64,000 nucleotides of DNA from Pelolinea sp. (GTDB taxonomy: Bacteria > Chloroflexota > Anaerolineae > Anaerolineales > Anaerolineaceae): NCBI GenBank assembly GCA_012797975.1, contig JAAZOD010000009.1, forward strand, positions 99,744 through 163,743, written 5' to 3'. The number at the start of each line of letters is the position of its first letter. The first letter of the stretch is position 1. Under the pieces are notes generated by a model, which did not search any database, had not been told where the DNA came from, and was given only the letters and a program-made list of their open reading frames with translations. A program made the position numbers and the translations under genes. Below are positions 43,630 through 53,986 of the stretch, piece after piece.

Positions 43630-46359
43630 TTATTTTAGTTTTGCTTTTACAAATTCTCTGGCTTTTTCCAAAGCACTTTCGATGTTCGATGCGTCTTTTC
43701 CACCGGCTTGAGCGAGGTCTGGTCTCCCTCCACCTTTCCCGCCTACCATTTCAGCGGCCACATTGACCAATTCTCCCGCTTTGATCCCCTTTTCATTTGC
43801 TTTTACAGTGCAGGTGGCCACCAAAAAAGGTTCACCTTTTTCGTTGGTGGCTGAAAAAACCGCCACCCCCTCCTTATATTCACTACGGAAACGATCTGCC
43901 AGCTCTCGCAAAGTAGTTGGGTCGCTCATCCCAAGATGAAGGGTAAACAGACTCACCCCCTGGATGTCTTCCACATCCTTTTTTGCAGCGGCATATCGTG
44001 AGTAAGTCTCCTTTTTCTGCAGATCATGATTTTCTTTTTCCAGCTGCTTCTCATGTTCAAGAATGCCAGCTAATTTACTTTCGATCTGGTCGGCAGAAAC
44101 GTTTAATTTCTCCGCAGTGTTCTTGAGTTGTTCAAAACGTTTTTTGATCAATTCCTGCGCCTCTCGACCAGTCACCGCTTCAATCCTGCGGATACCAGCG
44201 GCCACACTGCCCTCACTAATAATAACAAACGTTCCAATCTCTCCCGTTTGGTCCACATGCGTGCCACCGCACAATTCATACGAAACCACTTCATCTTCAC
44301 CGATGACAACCGTTCTTACCTGCTCTCCATACTTTTCTCCAAACAAAGCCATAGCACCTTCGTCAATGGCTTGCTGGAGTGCTTTTTCCTTTTTCTGCAG
44401 CGGTTCATTATCCAGAACCGCCTGATTCACAAATTCTTCCACTTTTTCGATTTCATCCTGCGTAAGCGCTTCTGGATGGGTAAAATCAAAACGCAGCCGA
44501 TCCGGTGCCACCAGCGAACCCGCCTGCCACACATGAGTGCCCAGTGTCCTGCGCAGAGCAGCGTGCAGTAAATGAGTGGCAGTATGGTTGCGCATGATAT
44601 CCTGCCGGCGCTTTTTATCAATCGCGACCACAGCAATATCACCGGTATGTGGATTGCCTTTCACCACCTTTCCAACGTGCACGATCAATCCTGTAGTGGG
44701 TTTTTTCACATCCTCGATAAATATTTCCCATCTGCCGTCTTTCGCTTTGATCTTTCCCCGATCTGCCACCTGACCGCCGGATTGGATATAGAAATTTGTT
44801 CTGGCAAACACCACTTCAACCGCATCTCCTTCGCTTACGGTATCCACCAGTTGTTCATCTTTGATAAAAGCAGCAACAGGTTGATCGAAACTGTTAGCAT
44901 CATACGGATCGTAAATAACGCCATCTCTCGACAAACGACCTGCATCACAGAGCGTTTTGAAGAAACCGGCGTATTTCTCTGAATCTTCCCCTCCCAGCGG
45001 CCCAAATTCCTTGCCTGCGCCCGATTCCACGCGATGCTGTTCCATGGCTCTTTGGAAAGCCGCTTCATCCACGTTATATCCACTTTCCTTAGCGATATCC
45101 CGTGTGATTTCGAAGGGCAAACCATGCGTTGCATAGAGTTCAAATGCCGTTTCCCCCGAGATGAGCTTGGATTCCTTATTCTCTTCCATCAATTGACTCA
45201 AATAAGACAAACCGGTATCCAGTGTTTTCTTGAAACGCTGCTCTTCACGGGTAAGATTATCCAGAATGGTGGCTCTGTTTTTCACCAGTTCAGGATATGC
45301 ACCGCCATAAATACGGATCACTTCACCCGCCACCTTTGCCAGGAAAGGATTGTGCAAACCAAGCTTCGTGCCAAATCTGGCAGCCCGGCGAATAATCATC
45401 CGGCAGATATAATTTCTGCCAACATTTCCCGGCACAACCCCATCGCTGATCAAGAAAGAAGCCGCCCGGGCATGGTCAGCAATGACCCGATAGGGGGTCA
45501 AATTCTTTTCCCGTTCCTCTCTGCTTTCTCCGCTCAATTCCAGAACTACATCCATGAGTGGAAGAAGCAGATCCGTTTTGTAGTTGGAATCCACGTTCTG
45601 CAACACAGAAACGATACGTTCAAAACCCATACCAGTATCCACATGCTTCTTCGGAAGTGGGATGAGCTCTTTAGGTCCCAGCCGGTTATATTGCATGAAA
45701 ACAAGGTTCCACAATTCCACATACCGCGTGCAGTTTCCATTGACCGCACAAACATGGTTCGTCTCCCCTGTTCGGTTGCAGAATTTTTCACCGCGGTCGA
45801 TATGGATCTCACTGCAGGGGCCGCAAGGACCAACATCGGCCATTTCCCAGAAATTCTGTTTTCTTCCAAATTGAAGAATGTGTGATGGCTCGATGCCGGG
45901 TTGAACCCTCCATGCCTCGATCGCTTCATCATCCGCAGGGATCTCACCCAGCTCATCCTTGAAGCAGGTTACCCATAACGTTGATTTATCCAGCTTCCAT
46001 ACATTCGTGAGCAATTCCCAAGCCCAAGAAATGGCTTCCTTTTTATAATAATCACCAAAAGACCAGTTGCCCAGCATTTCAAAGAAAGTATGATGGATAT
46101 CATCCCGTCCAACGTCTTCCAGATCATTGTGCTTTCCGGCTACACGCATGCATTTCTGCGAATTCACCGCTCGTGTATATGCCCGTTCATCCAAACCCAA
46201 AAACACATCCTTGAACTGAACCATACCGGCATTGGTAAACAGTAAAGTTTGGTCCCCCCCAGGCACAAGCGAAGAGGATGGGACAAATGTGTGACCTCTC
46301 GCTTCAAAAAATTCAATAAAGTCTTTGCGGATTGAATTGCCATCTGATTTATTTTGCAT
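43630..46359 (-). CDS. alaS: Alanyl-tRNA synthetase
   Basis: The 909-residue enzyme charges tRNA-Ala. It has the class II catalytic core (about 1-250; HTFVPSSSLVP, FTNAGMVQFKDVFLG), the editing domain with zinc ligands HTATHLLHAAL and CGGTHVDQTGEIG, and the C-terminal DHHA1/C-Ala domain ending GGKGGGRPDLAQAGG. Its leader is only about 40 bases from the promoter, too short for a T-box. Confidence 0.97.
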   Translation of the reverse strand: MQNKSDGNSIRKDFIEFFEARGHTFVPSSSLVPGGDQTLLFTNAGMVQFKDVFLGLDERAYTRAVNSQKCMRVAGKHNDLEDVGRDDIHHTFFEMLGNWSFGDYYKKEAISWAWELLTNVWKLDKSTLWVTCFKDELGEIPADDEAIEAWRVQPGIEPSHILQFGRKQNFWEMADVGPCGPCSEIHIDRGEKFCNRTGETNHVCAVNGNCTRYVELWNLVFMQYNRLGPKELIPLPKKHVDTGMGFERIVSVLQNVDSNYKTDLLLPLMDVVLELSGESREEREKNLTPYRVIADHARAASFLISDGVVPGNVGRNYICRMIIRRAARFGTKLGLHNPFLAKVAGEVIRIYGGAYPELVKNRATILDNLTREEQRFKKTLDTGLSYLSQLMEENKESKLISGETAFELYATHGLPFEITRDIAKESGYNVDEAAFQRAMEQHRVESGAGKEFGPLGGEDSEKYAGFFKTLCDAGRLSRDGVIYDPYDANSFDQPVAAFIKDEQLVDTVSEGDAVEVVFARTNFYIQSGGQVADRGKIKAKDGRWEIFIEDVKKPTTGLIVHVGKVVKGNPHTGDIAVVAIDKKRRQDIMRNHTATHLLHAALRRTLGTHVWQAGSLVAPDRLRFDFTHPEALTQDEIEKVEEFVNQAVLDNEPLQKKEKALQQAIDEGAMALFGEKYGEQVRTVVIGEDEVVSYELCGGTHVDQTGEIGTFVIISEGSVAAGIRRIEAVTGREAQELIKKRFEQLKNTAEKLNVSADQIESKLAGILEHEKQLEKENHDLQKKETYSRYAAAKKDVEDIQGVSLFTLHLGMSDPTTLRELADRFRSEYKEGVAVFSATNEKGEPFLVATCTVKANEKGIKAGELVNVAAEMVGGKGGGRPDLAQAGGKDASNIESALEKAREFVKAKLK

Positions 46360-46400
46360 ACGATTTCCTTGAATAATGACATGCCAAAGTGATTTTCTTG

Positions 46401-46429
46401 ATTATAAATGAGGAAAACTGACAATTCAA
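46401..46429 (-). promoter_or_regulatory. Promoter of alaS
   Basis: TTGAAT (46429-46424) and TATAAT (46406-46401) on the minus strand are 17 bases apart. It lies in the 85-base gap after the peptidase gene, so alaS need not depend on the sigma-54 locus upstream. Confidence 0.7.
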
Positions 46430-46444
46430 TTGCAATGTGGAAAA

Positions 46445-48868
46445 TTACTTGGAAACGGAAAACTTGATCATTTTCCCACGATCATCCAGGGTCACTCTGG
46501 TAAATTGTTTCAAGGTTTTGTTATGGACCTGGAAACTCTTGGAATAGGTTAGAAATACACGTCCGGCAGTTTGATTTTGCGCCGTAATGGTTCCCTTGGC
46601 ATCCCTCACCATGTTGATCACCTTCATTTGTTTTTCCCGGATGCTCAAATCAGCGCTTTCGATGCCGGGCAAATATTCCTTCACCACTTCCTTGATATTC
46701 ATCAGGATCTCGGAGGAGATCTTGGGCACTGCTACAGCATCCAGGTCCTGATCACGCACCACCTGATAGGGATCCAATACCTTTTCCTCTTCTTGGATGA
46801 GATGATCTTCTGCCTGTGTATCACTGTAATAGAGCGGATCGCCATAGCACACAAACGATAGGAGCGTCTTTTGATCCTCTCCATCCAAATATCCCTGTCG
46901 ACGTAAAATGGATTTGACCAGATTCAATTTCGACCGGATGAACGCATCGCCCACCGAATAGCTTTTCTCGATCATACTCCAGAACAAATAAGCCAATTGA
47001 TCTGCCCCGATCAGGGGTGGGTAAACCGAACCATAGGCGATACAGGTTGATCCAATAAAGGCATGGCAGCCAGAAGTGAGAAATCGCAAGGAAATGGCAT
47101 CCTCATTGGTTTTTCCAATGATGTATGCTCCATAACAGGCCTCGGACAGTACGATGGTAGGGTTGGTTGCCGTCTGGTCGATCAAACTGGGCTGCAAGGC
47201 AACCGGATAATCTGGCGTTGAATCAGTGTTTGAAATATCTTTTTGGCCATACCAATTGGGAGAATCATCCAAACCATGCAGGTTGAAATAAGCATATTCC
47301 GCTTCTTTGATGCTGAGAGCATCCAGATTATTTGAATTGTAGGGAGGAGACACTCTTAGAAAATTGGCTTTCCCAATGGGACGGAATGCAGAAATGGATG
47401 ATCTCTGCCAAATGGCCGTTGAATACCCATAATTGCTTTTTTTCTCAGTCATCTCTTGAAAGAGATTCGCAAAGGAATCCCATACCTTTAAAGAATCAAC
47501 AACTTTCTCGGTAAAGGTTTTTTTTCTGGAATTCTTTTGATGCCATTGGATCGTATCGCGCAACTGCTTCAAGAGCAGACTTGGATCACTTCCTTTTTCA
47601 TCTGGAAAACGCCCTACTGCCCATTCAGGCACGAAATAGTTGCTATCGTCGCTTGCATACGGATTATCTGAAAGCACTTCACGATCAGAATCATCTGTTG
47701 GATTGGGCAAATGATGAAACGGAACAATTTCATCCCCGCCAACGATGAGAACAGCGCCTATCTTCTTATCGTGATCGTGAAAATAAGCTGATAGGTCATG
47801 CAGTGCCAGCTTTATTTTCCAAGGATCATCGCTCTCTATCGCGTTTAAGCCAAATTGCAGCATGTTGTTTTTATCATCAGGGAGGAAATAAACAGCATTC
47901 CAATTTTTCTGCAAATTGATGGCGGCGGTCAGTTCCTGTAGCTTTGCCAGAATCACGGCAAACGTGTTAGCCCCATATTTTTTCTCAATCCCACAGCGTG
48001 TGGAAAGGATCACATAAACAGGTTTGGCAAAAATGCTTTTTGGCTGTGATACGGGAACTTCTTCAACGTTCCTCTCAGAATATTTCTTCTGTTTCAAATC
48101 TTGCGGTACTTTCACCGACAGATTCACAAGAACAGTATTTTCTTCCTGCTCAATCGAAAAATTACTGCAATCAGGCCACAGGTGTGCATATTCGTGATCA
48201 GGTCCCCATAAAGCATTGGCTACCAATCCCAAATGATCCTGATATACCGCCTCTCGCAAAATATTGACCGCCTCGATCTCTGATCCAAATTTTGCAAGAG
48301 CATTGGCATAAATCAACATAAAAAAAACACAGCGATTCCATTTCTCGTGATATAGTTTCGCAAATTGCAGCGTGGAATAGTCATCCTGCGCTTCGAGGAT
48401 AATGCGCATGTGATACATTGCGAACAGCACATTATCGGGGAATTCCTGAATCAGATCCAGAACGGTCTTTTCGGCCATCGTGGATCCATCGGCAGACAGA
48501 GCTTGTTTTACAGTTATCAGCCGATCGGCCCATGCAGCTTGAGAACTTTGAGATGATTTTCCCTGAAAGAAGGATAGGAATTCAAAATAGAAATTTCGCT
48601 CTTTTTCATCCCTGCTGCTCTTATACAGCACTTCATAAGCTCCTTCAAACTCTGGATGAATGGCCAGTATATTTTGCAGGACTTCAACGCCTGCATTCAC
48701 TTCTCCTTGTGTGAGAAGGGAACGCCCATACAAGCAATTAATTTCAAGATCACCGGGGAAAGTGCTGTTCCATGCCTTCAAACAGTTCAGGAACACGGTA
48801 CGTTCTTCTGCGGTTGAGGCTGTCAACTCCCATTTCAGAAGGTCCTGTCTGGTAATCTTCATGAACAA
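46445..48868 (-). CDS. Cytosolic clan CD (gingipain C25-like) peptidase with N-terminal repeat region
   Basis: The reading from TTG at 48868 gives 807 residues; an ATG six bases later is equally likely. There is no signal peptide or membrane helix. Residues 20-230 are helical and TPR-like. From about 280 to 685 the pattern follows peptidase C25: LIVGGDEIVPFHHL (375-387), YFVPEWAVGRFPDE (411-424), a His-Gly pair at 531-532 (FNLHGLDDSPNW), a Cys in SEACYG (Cys578), and the late block FVCYGDPLYY. His531 and Cys578 are the presumed dyad. Caspase, gingipain and CHAT proteases share this H-G/C arrangement. It follows the giant TPR gene by eight bases. The substrate is unknown. Confidence 0.78.
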   Translation of the reverse strand: MFMKITRQDLLKWELTASTAEERTVFLNCLKAWNSTFPGDLEINCLYGRSLLTQGEVNAGVEVLQNILAIHPEFEGAYEVLYKSSRDEKERNFYFEFLSFFQGKSSQSSQAAWADRLITVKQALSADGSTMAEKTVLDLIQEFPDNVLFAMYHMRIILEAQDDYSTLQFAKLYHEKWNRCVFFMLIYANALAKFGSEIEAVNILREAVYQDHLGLVANALWGPDHEYAHLWPDCSNFSIEQEENTVLVNLSVKVPQDLKQKKYSERNVEEVPVSQPKSIFAKPVYVILSTRCGIEKKYGANTFAVILAKLQELTAAINLQKNWNAVYFLPDDKNNMLQFGLNAIESDDPWKIKLALHDLSAYFHDHDKKIGAVLIVGGDEIVPFHHLPNPTDDSDREVLSDNPYASDDSNYFVPEWAVGRFPDEKGSDPSLLLKQLRDTIQWHQKNSRKKTFTEKVVDSLKVWDSFANLFQEMTEKKSNYGYSTAIWQRSSISAFRPIGKANFLRVSPPYNSNNLDALSIKEAEYAYFNLHGLDDSPNWYGQKDISNTDSTPDYPVALQPSLIDQTATNPTIVLSEACYGAYIIGKTNEDAISLRFLTSGCHAFIGSTCIAYGSVYPPLIGADQLAYLFWSMIEKSYSVGDAFIRSKLNLVKSILRRQGYLDGEDQKTLLSFVCYGDPLYYSDTQAEDHLIQEEEKVLDPYQVVRDQDLDAVAVPKISSEILMNIKEVVKEYLPGIESADLSIREKQMKVINMVRDAKGTITAQNQTAGRVFLTYSKSFQVHNKTLKQFTRVTLDDRGKMIKFSVSK

Positions 48869-48876
48869 ATAAATCC

Positions 48877-51800
48877 TTACTTCTTATCAAAGATACGGTT
48901 TGCCAGAATGATCCCTAACTTTTCACGTAAGTTTTCATCTGAAGGATTCAAGGCAGCCGCTTTTCGTAAATAGGCTTCTGCTTTCTCCGAATCACCTAGT
49001 TGATTATATACTTTAGATGCCTTTTCATATATTAAATAATGTTCTTTACAATTTTCCAATGCGCTTTTAATGACTTTTTCCGCCCTCTTTTCTTCGCGCC
49101 GGCTGATCAGGGCATCGCTCAAATCCAAATACGCATCCATGACTTTTGCGTCTTGCTTGATCGCCTTATCGAGATGAAAAACAGCATTGTCCAAATTCCC
49201 TTTTCGCATGGATAGTTTGCCGATCATAGCGTGCACCAATGGCTGATTGTCGTCTAGCTGGGCTGATTTCTCGTAATTCTGAAGGGATTTTTCATAATTG
49301 CCCAGTTGATAGATCAAGTCTGCATATCGGTTTTGCAATACACAATGCAGATTTTCCGACTTTTCCAGATATCCTTCCAGAAAATCGGCTGCCCGCTTTT
49401 TTCCACGAATTTTTTCCAGATAGGAGACTTTTTCTAGAACAAGTTGATCGTCGACGATGTTCGATTCCAAAGCCTTCTCAATGATCTCCAGTCCGAATTC
49501 ATCACTTTCCTGGAGAGACTTGATTTTTGCCAGCTCAACAATCACCTCGGATGATTTTGGATCGATGCGATACGCTTCACGGATCAATTCCATTGCCTTG
49601 GGCATGCTCCCTAGTTTTTCAGCAATGCGTGCCTGGATGAGCAGTAATTCCAGATCGGTTTTGGCAGCTTCTTTCAACATAGTCATATAGCTCAATGCTT
49701 TTCGAAATTCTCCAACCTGATAATATGCATCGATCACTTCGCGAAGGACCTGTGGTTCATCCGTGAATTGATCGCGATCCTTTTCAAAAATCGCAATGAT
49801 CTGGGAATAGTTTTTATTTCGGTATAGAGCACCCAGATAATCTTTCCGACTCTCCTGGTTTCCTGGTTCCAAAGTGACTGCCTGTTCGGAATGCACAATA
49901 GCTTTTTGCAGATCCCCTTTTCCTTCATACAGTTTTGCAAGCTGCGCTCGCCAAGACGCCTCATCCCCTAATTGTTCAACAGCGGTTTCCAGGGCATTAA
50001 TCGCCAAATCAGTTTCTTGCTCAGCCAAAAAGATCTTGGCCAGGCCTGCAGAAAGATAGGGGTTTTTCTTGTTTAGGAACAAAGCATCGTTGAACGACCC
50101 GACCAGATCCTGATAGTGTTCCTTGGGGAACAAGCTCAAGGCAAGCAAAGGTAGATCCGGCTCTTTGGAATTGGCTTCCAAAATTGAAAGAATCGACACC
50201 CAGTTCCTTGATTGATAGGCAAACAGGACCTGGCTCACTGCACCTAAAAATCCCGCAGAGGTATCTTCATAATTCTCAATCGAACCGGTGAGCAAAAATT
50301 CATGAAGAACGCCGTATTGCTTTTGCGAATTAGAAGGGAGTGATTGCATACTCTCTTCCAAGTTTCGAAATTCCGATCGTTCGAGAATATGCGGCAGGTT
50401 TCGGATCACATCGATTTTTTTATAACTCCACTCTTTAAGAGCCAGTTTGAACAACCGCTCCATGGCTTTACTCTTCAGAGCTGAAAAATAGGACGGACAA
50501 TTCAAACACTGGAAATAACCTTCACCGGCTTTTTCCCAATCTCCCATCTCCAACGCACAATCTGCTTTCCAGATTGGAAGATTTTTCAATTTCGAAAGGA
50601 TCCTTTCATCCAAATCACGATTCTCCCGTCCTTCATCAGAGAATTCTTTCATGCCTTGTTCGTAAAGGATGCGAGCCTCATTGCAATCGTTATTTCTTTG
50701 AAGAAGGCGTGCTTTTGCCCAAAGAACATTTTGTTCATCCAAAAGATCAGCAAACATCGTGTTTATCCTGGCAGCGGCAGCAATCTCATTTCCATTATCC
50801 AAAAGAATGTTCAGAATGATGCCGGTGAATGTTTTGGATTGTTTTTTATTGCTGATCTTGTTGAGATCCTCCAGCACACCAGTCCAATCCTGAGATGATT
50901 GGTCACCTTCCGTCAACCAGCTCACAATGGCCCGGTATCCTTCGAGGCGGACATCGTTTGCCCGATACAGTGAAAAGACATGGAGAAGGTCGCTATCGAT
51001 TGGTCCATTGGAATTTTCCAGGCTCGCCAATGTAATTTTTTTCAACCAAATATCATCGGAGGAGAATGCATTCAGCCAATCTTCCGGTAAAATATCATAG
51101 ATGCTTGCCGGAAGGGTCTGTAATTGGTTTTCAATGGCTGGCCTTTCCTGTAAAATATCAAGGACTTTTTGTGGTTGAAGATCTGATTCATCTGCCAGAA
51201 GCGAAATTCCTTCGCATACCCTGCTCCATGTCCCTTGTTTGGCAAGAGGATTGAGATAAGAGAGCGCAGTTTCTTTATCCCCCTGATTCCAAAAGACGCT
51301 TGCATTTAGAATACAGGATTCCGGATCATCCTGGCCAGTTTGCTGAAGCTTTTGAATGATCTTCAAGCTTTCCTCCGGTAACCTTATTTCCTGTGCAATC
51401 TTCAGGGCTGCATAAAGATCCTTGGCGGTCGCCTTATCGATCAACACCAAGTCATGAATGATAGATTGAATTTCATTGGTGGAACCGTACTGATGCTCGA
51501 ACTTCATCTTTTCAACCAAAAAGTCTGCAGAGGATTGATTGGATGCATATTCCTCATTGAAATATTTTCGCACCTCTTCGGGCTTCCCCAATTTCAGCAT
51601 TTGATCGACAAACCATGCGGAGAATTTCTTTTCCTTTCCGCATATCTGCCGGGCTTTTTGAATCGTGAAAACAGCTTCATCACTCAGATTTTTATTACTA
51701 TACGCATCAGCTAACAATTCATAGATCGCAACATTCTTCGGCTGCGTCAACAATGCTTCATTCAGGAGCGTTATGGCAGTTTCTTTTTGACCAATCTTCA

Positions 51801-53976
51801 ACATAGCGCATGCCAGCCCTACTTGGGCACGCCACAACTCACGTCGTTTCTCTCCCAATGAATTTTCAAATATCAGATTCTTGAAACCGGCGATCGCTTG
51901 ATTGGTATCATCCAGCAGATACTGCACTTCTGCTTCCACCAATTGCTTCCAGTAGTCATCGGTGGGAAGTTTTTGTAGGGATTGGAGAATAAAATGAAGC
52001 TCGGCAAGATCCAAGCGTTGTGTACCTAATGGAAAAGTGGATTCTTTGCTTTTTAAGCTGGAGATGGACTCAAGCACGATAAATTGTGGCTTTTTTCTTT
52101 CTTCCGCGGTTGCCAAATCCAAATAGCAATTGGCTTGCTCATTTTCATCATTTTCCATAAGAATTTGAGCCGTGACCAGACCTAGTTTGGGATTGAGCGG
52201 GTAGAACTTGATCGCTCGCAGAGCCAGTTCATACGCACATTCATAGGAACCTTTCCCCATCAAGTGTTGTACTACCGCTGCAATGATTTCAGGGTTACCG
52301 TGTTCGACATTAATCTTGTCGATTAGCGCCAATCCTTGATCCTCCAATCCACAATCGAACAAGGCAAGTACCAATTGTTCATAAAAACCGTTGCGCTCAT
52401 GAAAAATATCGGCGGTTTGATCCAGGATCTGGTCTGCCGAAGTTTTTTGGTTCAACTTGTGAAAACAGCGGAAAGCATCGAGCCAGACCGTGTAATCGGT
52501 CGTTCCATCCGAGATCGACCGATAAAAATAATCCTTTGCTTTCTCCCACTCCCCTAATTCCATATACAAATTGCCAATCTGTTTTGCAGATTCCACGTCC
52601 TTGCTGGTTATACCCGAGGGAAGCCCTTCCAGACGTTGGGCAACGGCTGTTTTGTCTCCTTTTTCCAAGATCTCTTTGGATTCAAGATAAAAACGGGTGA
52701 AATCGACAGTGGATCCTTTATCCTTGAAAGATTCATCATACTGCTGAAGTGCCGCCTTCCACTGATGATCTTCGATATAGCGGTCGAGAATCCTTCTATT
52801 CAAATCCTGATCGGATGGATCGAGAAGGCGGGCGATCTTCAACGCATGAATTGATCGTTGGCAATCCCCCAAAGAATGATACAGTTCGGCAAGGGTTAGA
52901 AAGAACGTACTGTCTTTGGGATGATTTTGAGCTTTCTTCTCAATTTCTTTCAAATAGGATCCAATATTCTGATAATCAGGGGGTTCTAAGTCGACCGGAT
53001 GAAGTGCTGCGGGGATATTTTTCCACTCATAAATCTGGCTTGGTGGGATTGGAGAGATCAACCCTTTTTCCTGCTCCTCCTTTATTGCCAGAATGTTCTG
53101 CTGTTTCTCCAGTGCTTTTTGCTTGATATTCTCTACCTTTTGGAGAAAAGAATCCAATTGCGCAGCCGATTCTTCTTCTTTCCCACTAAAAAGTTGCAGA
53201 TTTGCCAGGTAGTTCAATTCCTGTAGTTCATCCAGTTCTTCCTGTAGGGTTCCCAACGCCTTCTTCGCCGGACTCTTTTCGGTGAATTGCGCTTGAGTTT
53301 TAAGGAACGAATCTGCCAACGAAAGTTTGCCTGCATCGGCTAAAAACTGAAGAAATTGCGTTCTCGCTTCTTTTCCCAATAAGTTCAGAACCTCACTACA
53401 ATCAGTTCCTTGAATTGAGGTGGGAACAGGATTGCAGAAAAGGCCATAAAAAAATGTTTTCTTTATTTCCAGGCTTGTTGAGGTAAGTATATTTTCAAGG
53501 ATAAATTCATGCGGGTTGTATAAACCGAGCAGACAGGCAGCTACCAATCCTGCATTCAGATTGAAATGAAGATCGATAAGCCACTCCTCCTCCAATTCAG
53601 ACCATTTCTTTGACTTTAGAATGGAAAAAAATCCAAGTGCTATTTCTGCAGCTTGGATAAGATCGAACTCCTCCTCTCCATTGAAAAAGGCAGATGGGAG
53701 CTGGGTGGGCACCGGAACGGTCTCCGGTTTGAGACGGTTGACAATCTCGGAAAGATCATATTTCCAGTTTGCCGGTTCTTTTAAAACAAAAGCAAAATAG
53801 GCCGGCCTCCAATTTTCCAATTGCTTAAACCGGTCTACCTCTTTGCCTTCGCGTTGTTCAAGTTGAACGAGCGTGTTTAGGACTCTTTTGTCTTGCAGAA
53901 GGCAAGCGGCGAGTACCTGTCTTTCTTCCTCTTGGAAATTATTCTCAATGAGGTCGAGGAATTCTGCAGGTATCAT
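48877..53976 (-). CDS. Giant tetratricopeptide-repeat protein
   Basis: The protein has 1699 residues with no signal peptide or membrane helix. TPR motifs begin about residue 340 and continue, with weaker stretches, to the end (for example PSKVLI-free blocks such as AGLAKIFLAEQETDLAINAL, LGNYEKSLQNYEKSAQLDD and LGDSEKAEAYLRKAAALNP). Residues 1-130 form a distinct globular start and 240-310 a charged coiled coil. Such a superhelix usually holds partners. Its start has AAAGGACC two bases upstream of ATG; it lies 10 bases after the membrane protein gene and eight before the peptidase, in one operon. The partner is probably the peptidase, which is inference. Confidence 0.85.
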   Translation of the reverse strand: MIPAEFLDLIENNFQEEERQVLAACLLQDKRVLNTLVQLEQREGKEVDRFKQLENWRPAYFAFVLKEPANWKYDLSEIVNRLKPETVPVPTQLPSAFFNGEEEFDLIQAAEIALGFFSILKSKKWSELEEEWLIDLHFNLNAGLVAACLLGLYNPHEFILENILTSTSLEIKKTFFYGLFCNPVPTSIQGTDCSEVLNLLGKEARTQFLQFLADAGKLSLADSFLKTQAQFTEKSPAKKALGTLQEELDELQELNYLANLQLFSGKEEESAAQLDSFLQKVENIKQKALEKQQNILAIKEEQEKGLISPIPPSQIYEWKNIPAALHPVDLEPPDYQNIGSYLKEIEKKAQNHPKDSTFFLTLAELYHSLGDCQRSIHALKIARLLDPSDQDLNRRILDRYIEDHQWKAALQQYDESFKDKGSTVDFTRFYLESKEILEKGDKTAVAQRLEGLPSGITSKDVESAKQIGNLYMELGEWEKAKDYFYRSISDGTTDYTVWLDAFRCFHKLNQKTSADQILDQTADIFHERNGFYEQLVLALFDCGLEDQGLALIDKINVEHGNPEIIAAVVQHLMGKGSYECAYELALRAIKFYPLNPKLGLVTAQILMENDENEQANCYLDLATAEERKKPQFIVLESISSLKSKESTFPLGTQRLDLAELHFILQSLQKLPTDDYWKQLVEAEVQYLLDDTNQAIAGFKNLIFENSLGEKRRELWRAQVGLACAMLKIGQKETAITLLNEALLTQPKNVAIYELLADAYSNKNLSDEAVFTIQKARQICGKEKKFSAWFVDQMLKLGKPEEVRKYFNEEYASNQSSADFLVEKMKFEHQYGSTNEIQSIIHDLVLIDKATAKDLYAALKIAQEIRLPEESLKIIQKLQQTGQDDPESCILNASVFWNQGDKETALSYLNPLAKQGTWSRVCEGISLLADESDLQPQKVLDILQERPAIENQLQTLPASIYDILPEDWLNAFSSDDIWLKKITLASLENSNGPIDSDLLHVFSLYRANDVRLEGYRAIVSWLTEGDQSSQDWTGVLEDLNKISNKKQSKTFTGIILNILLDNGNEIAAAARINTMFADLLDEQNVLWAKARLLQRNNDCNEARILYEQGMKEFSDEGRENRDLDERILSKLKNLPIWKADCALEMGDWEKAGEGYFQCLNCPSYFSALKSKAMERLFKLALKEWSYKKIDVIRNLPHILERSEFRNLEESMQSLPSNSQKQYGVLHEFLLTGSIENYEDTSAGFLGAVSQVLFAYQSRNWVSILSILEANSKEPDLPLLALSLFPKEHYQDLVGSFNDALFLNKKNPYLSAGLAKIFLAEQETDLAINALETAVEQLGDEASWRAQLAKLYEGKGDLQKAIVHSEQAVTLEPGNQESRKDYLGALYRNKNYSQIIAIFEKDRDQFTDEPQVLREVIDAYYQVGEFRKALSYMTMLKEAAKTDLELLLIQARIAEKLGSMPKAMELIREAYRIDPKSSEVIVELAKIKSLQESDEFGLEIIEKALESNIVDDQLVLEKVSYLEKIRGKKRAADFLEGYLEKSENLHCVLQNRYADLIYQLGNYEKSLQNYEKSAQLDDNQPLVHAMIGKLSMRKGNLDNAVFHLDKAIKQDAKVMDAYLDLSDALISRREEKRAEKVIKSALENCKEHYLIYEKASKVYNQLGDSEKAEAYLRKAAALNPSDENLREKLGIILANRIFDKK

Positions 53977-53986
53977 AAGGTCCTTT

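Noticed and set aside
46381..46400. TGGCAT on the minus strand in the gap before alaS as a second sigma-54 site
   Set aside because: The -12 GC is missing at the required distance, and a good sigma-70 promoter overlaps it.
46360..46444. T-box leader before alaS
   Set aside because: The transcript leader is only about 40 bases, and no T-box sequence or terminator is present.
46445..53976. Type III-E CRISPR Craspase (TPR-CHAT) locus
   Set aside because: No gRAMP/Cas7-11, no Csx30 or Csx31, no CRISPR array; TPR and peptidase are separate proteins and the peptidase pattern is closer to C25.
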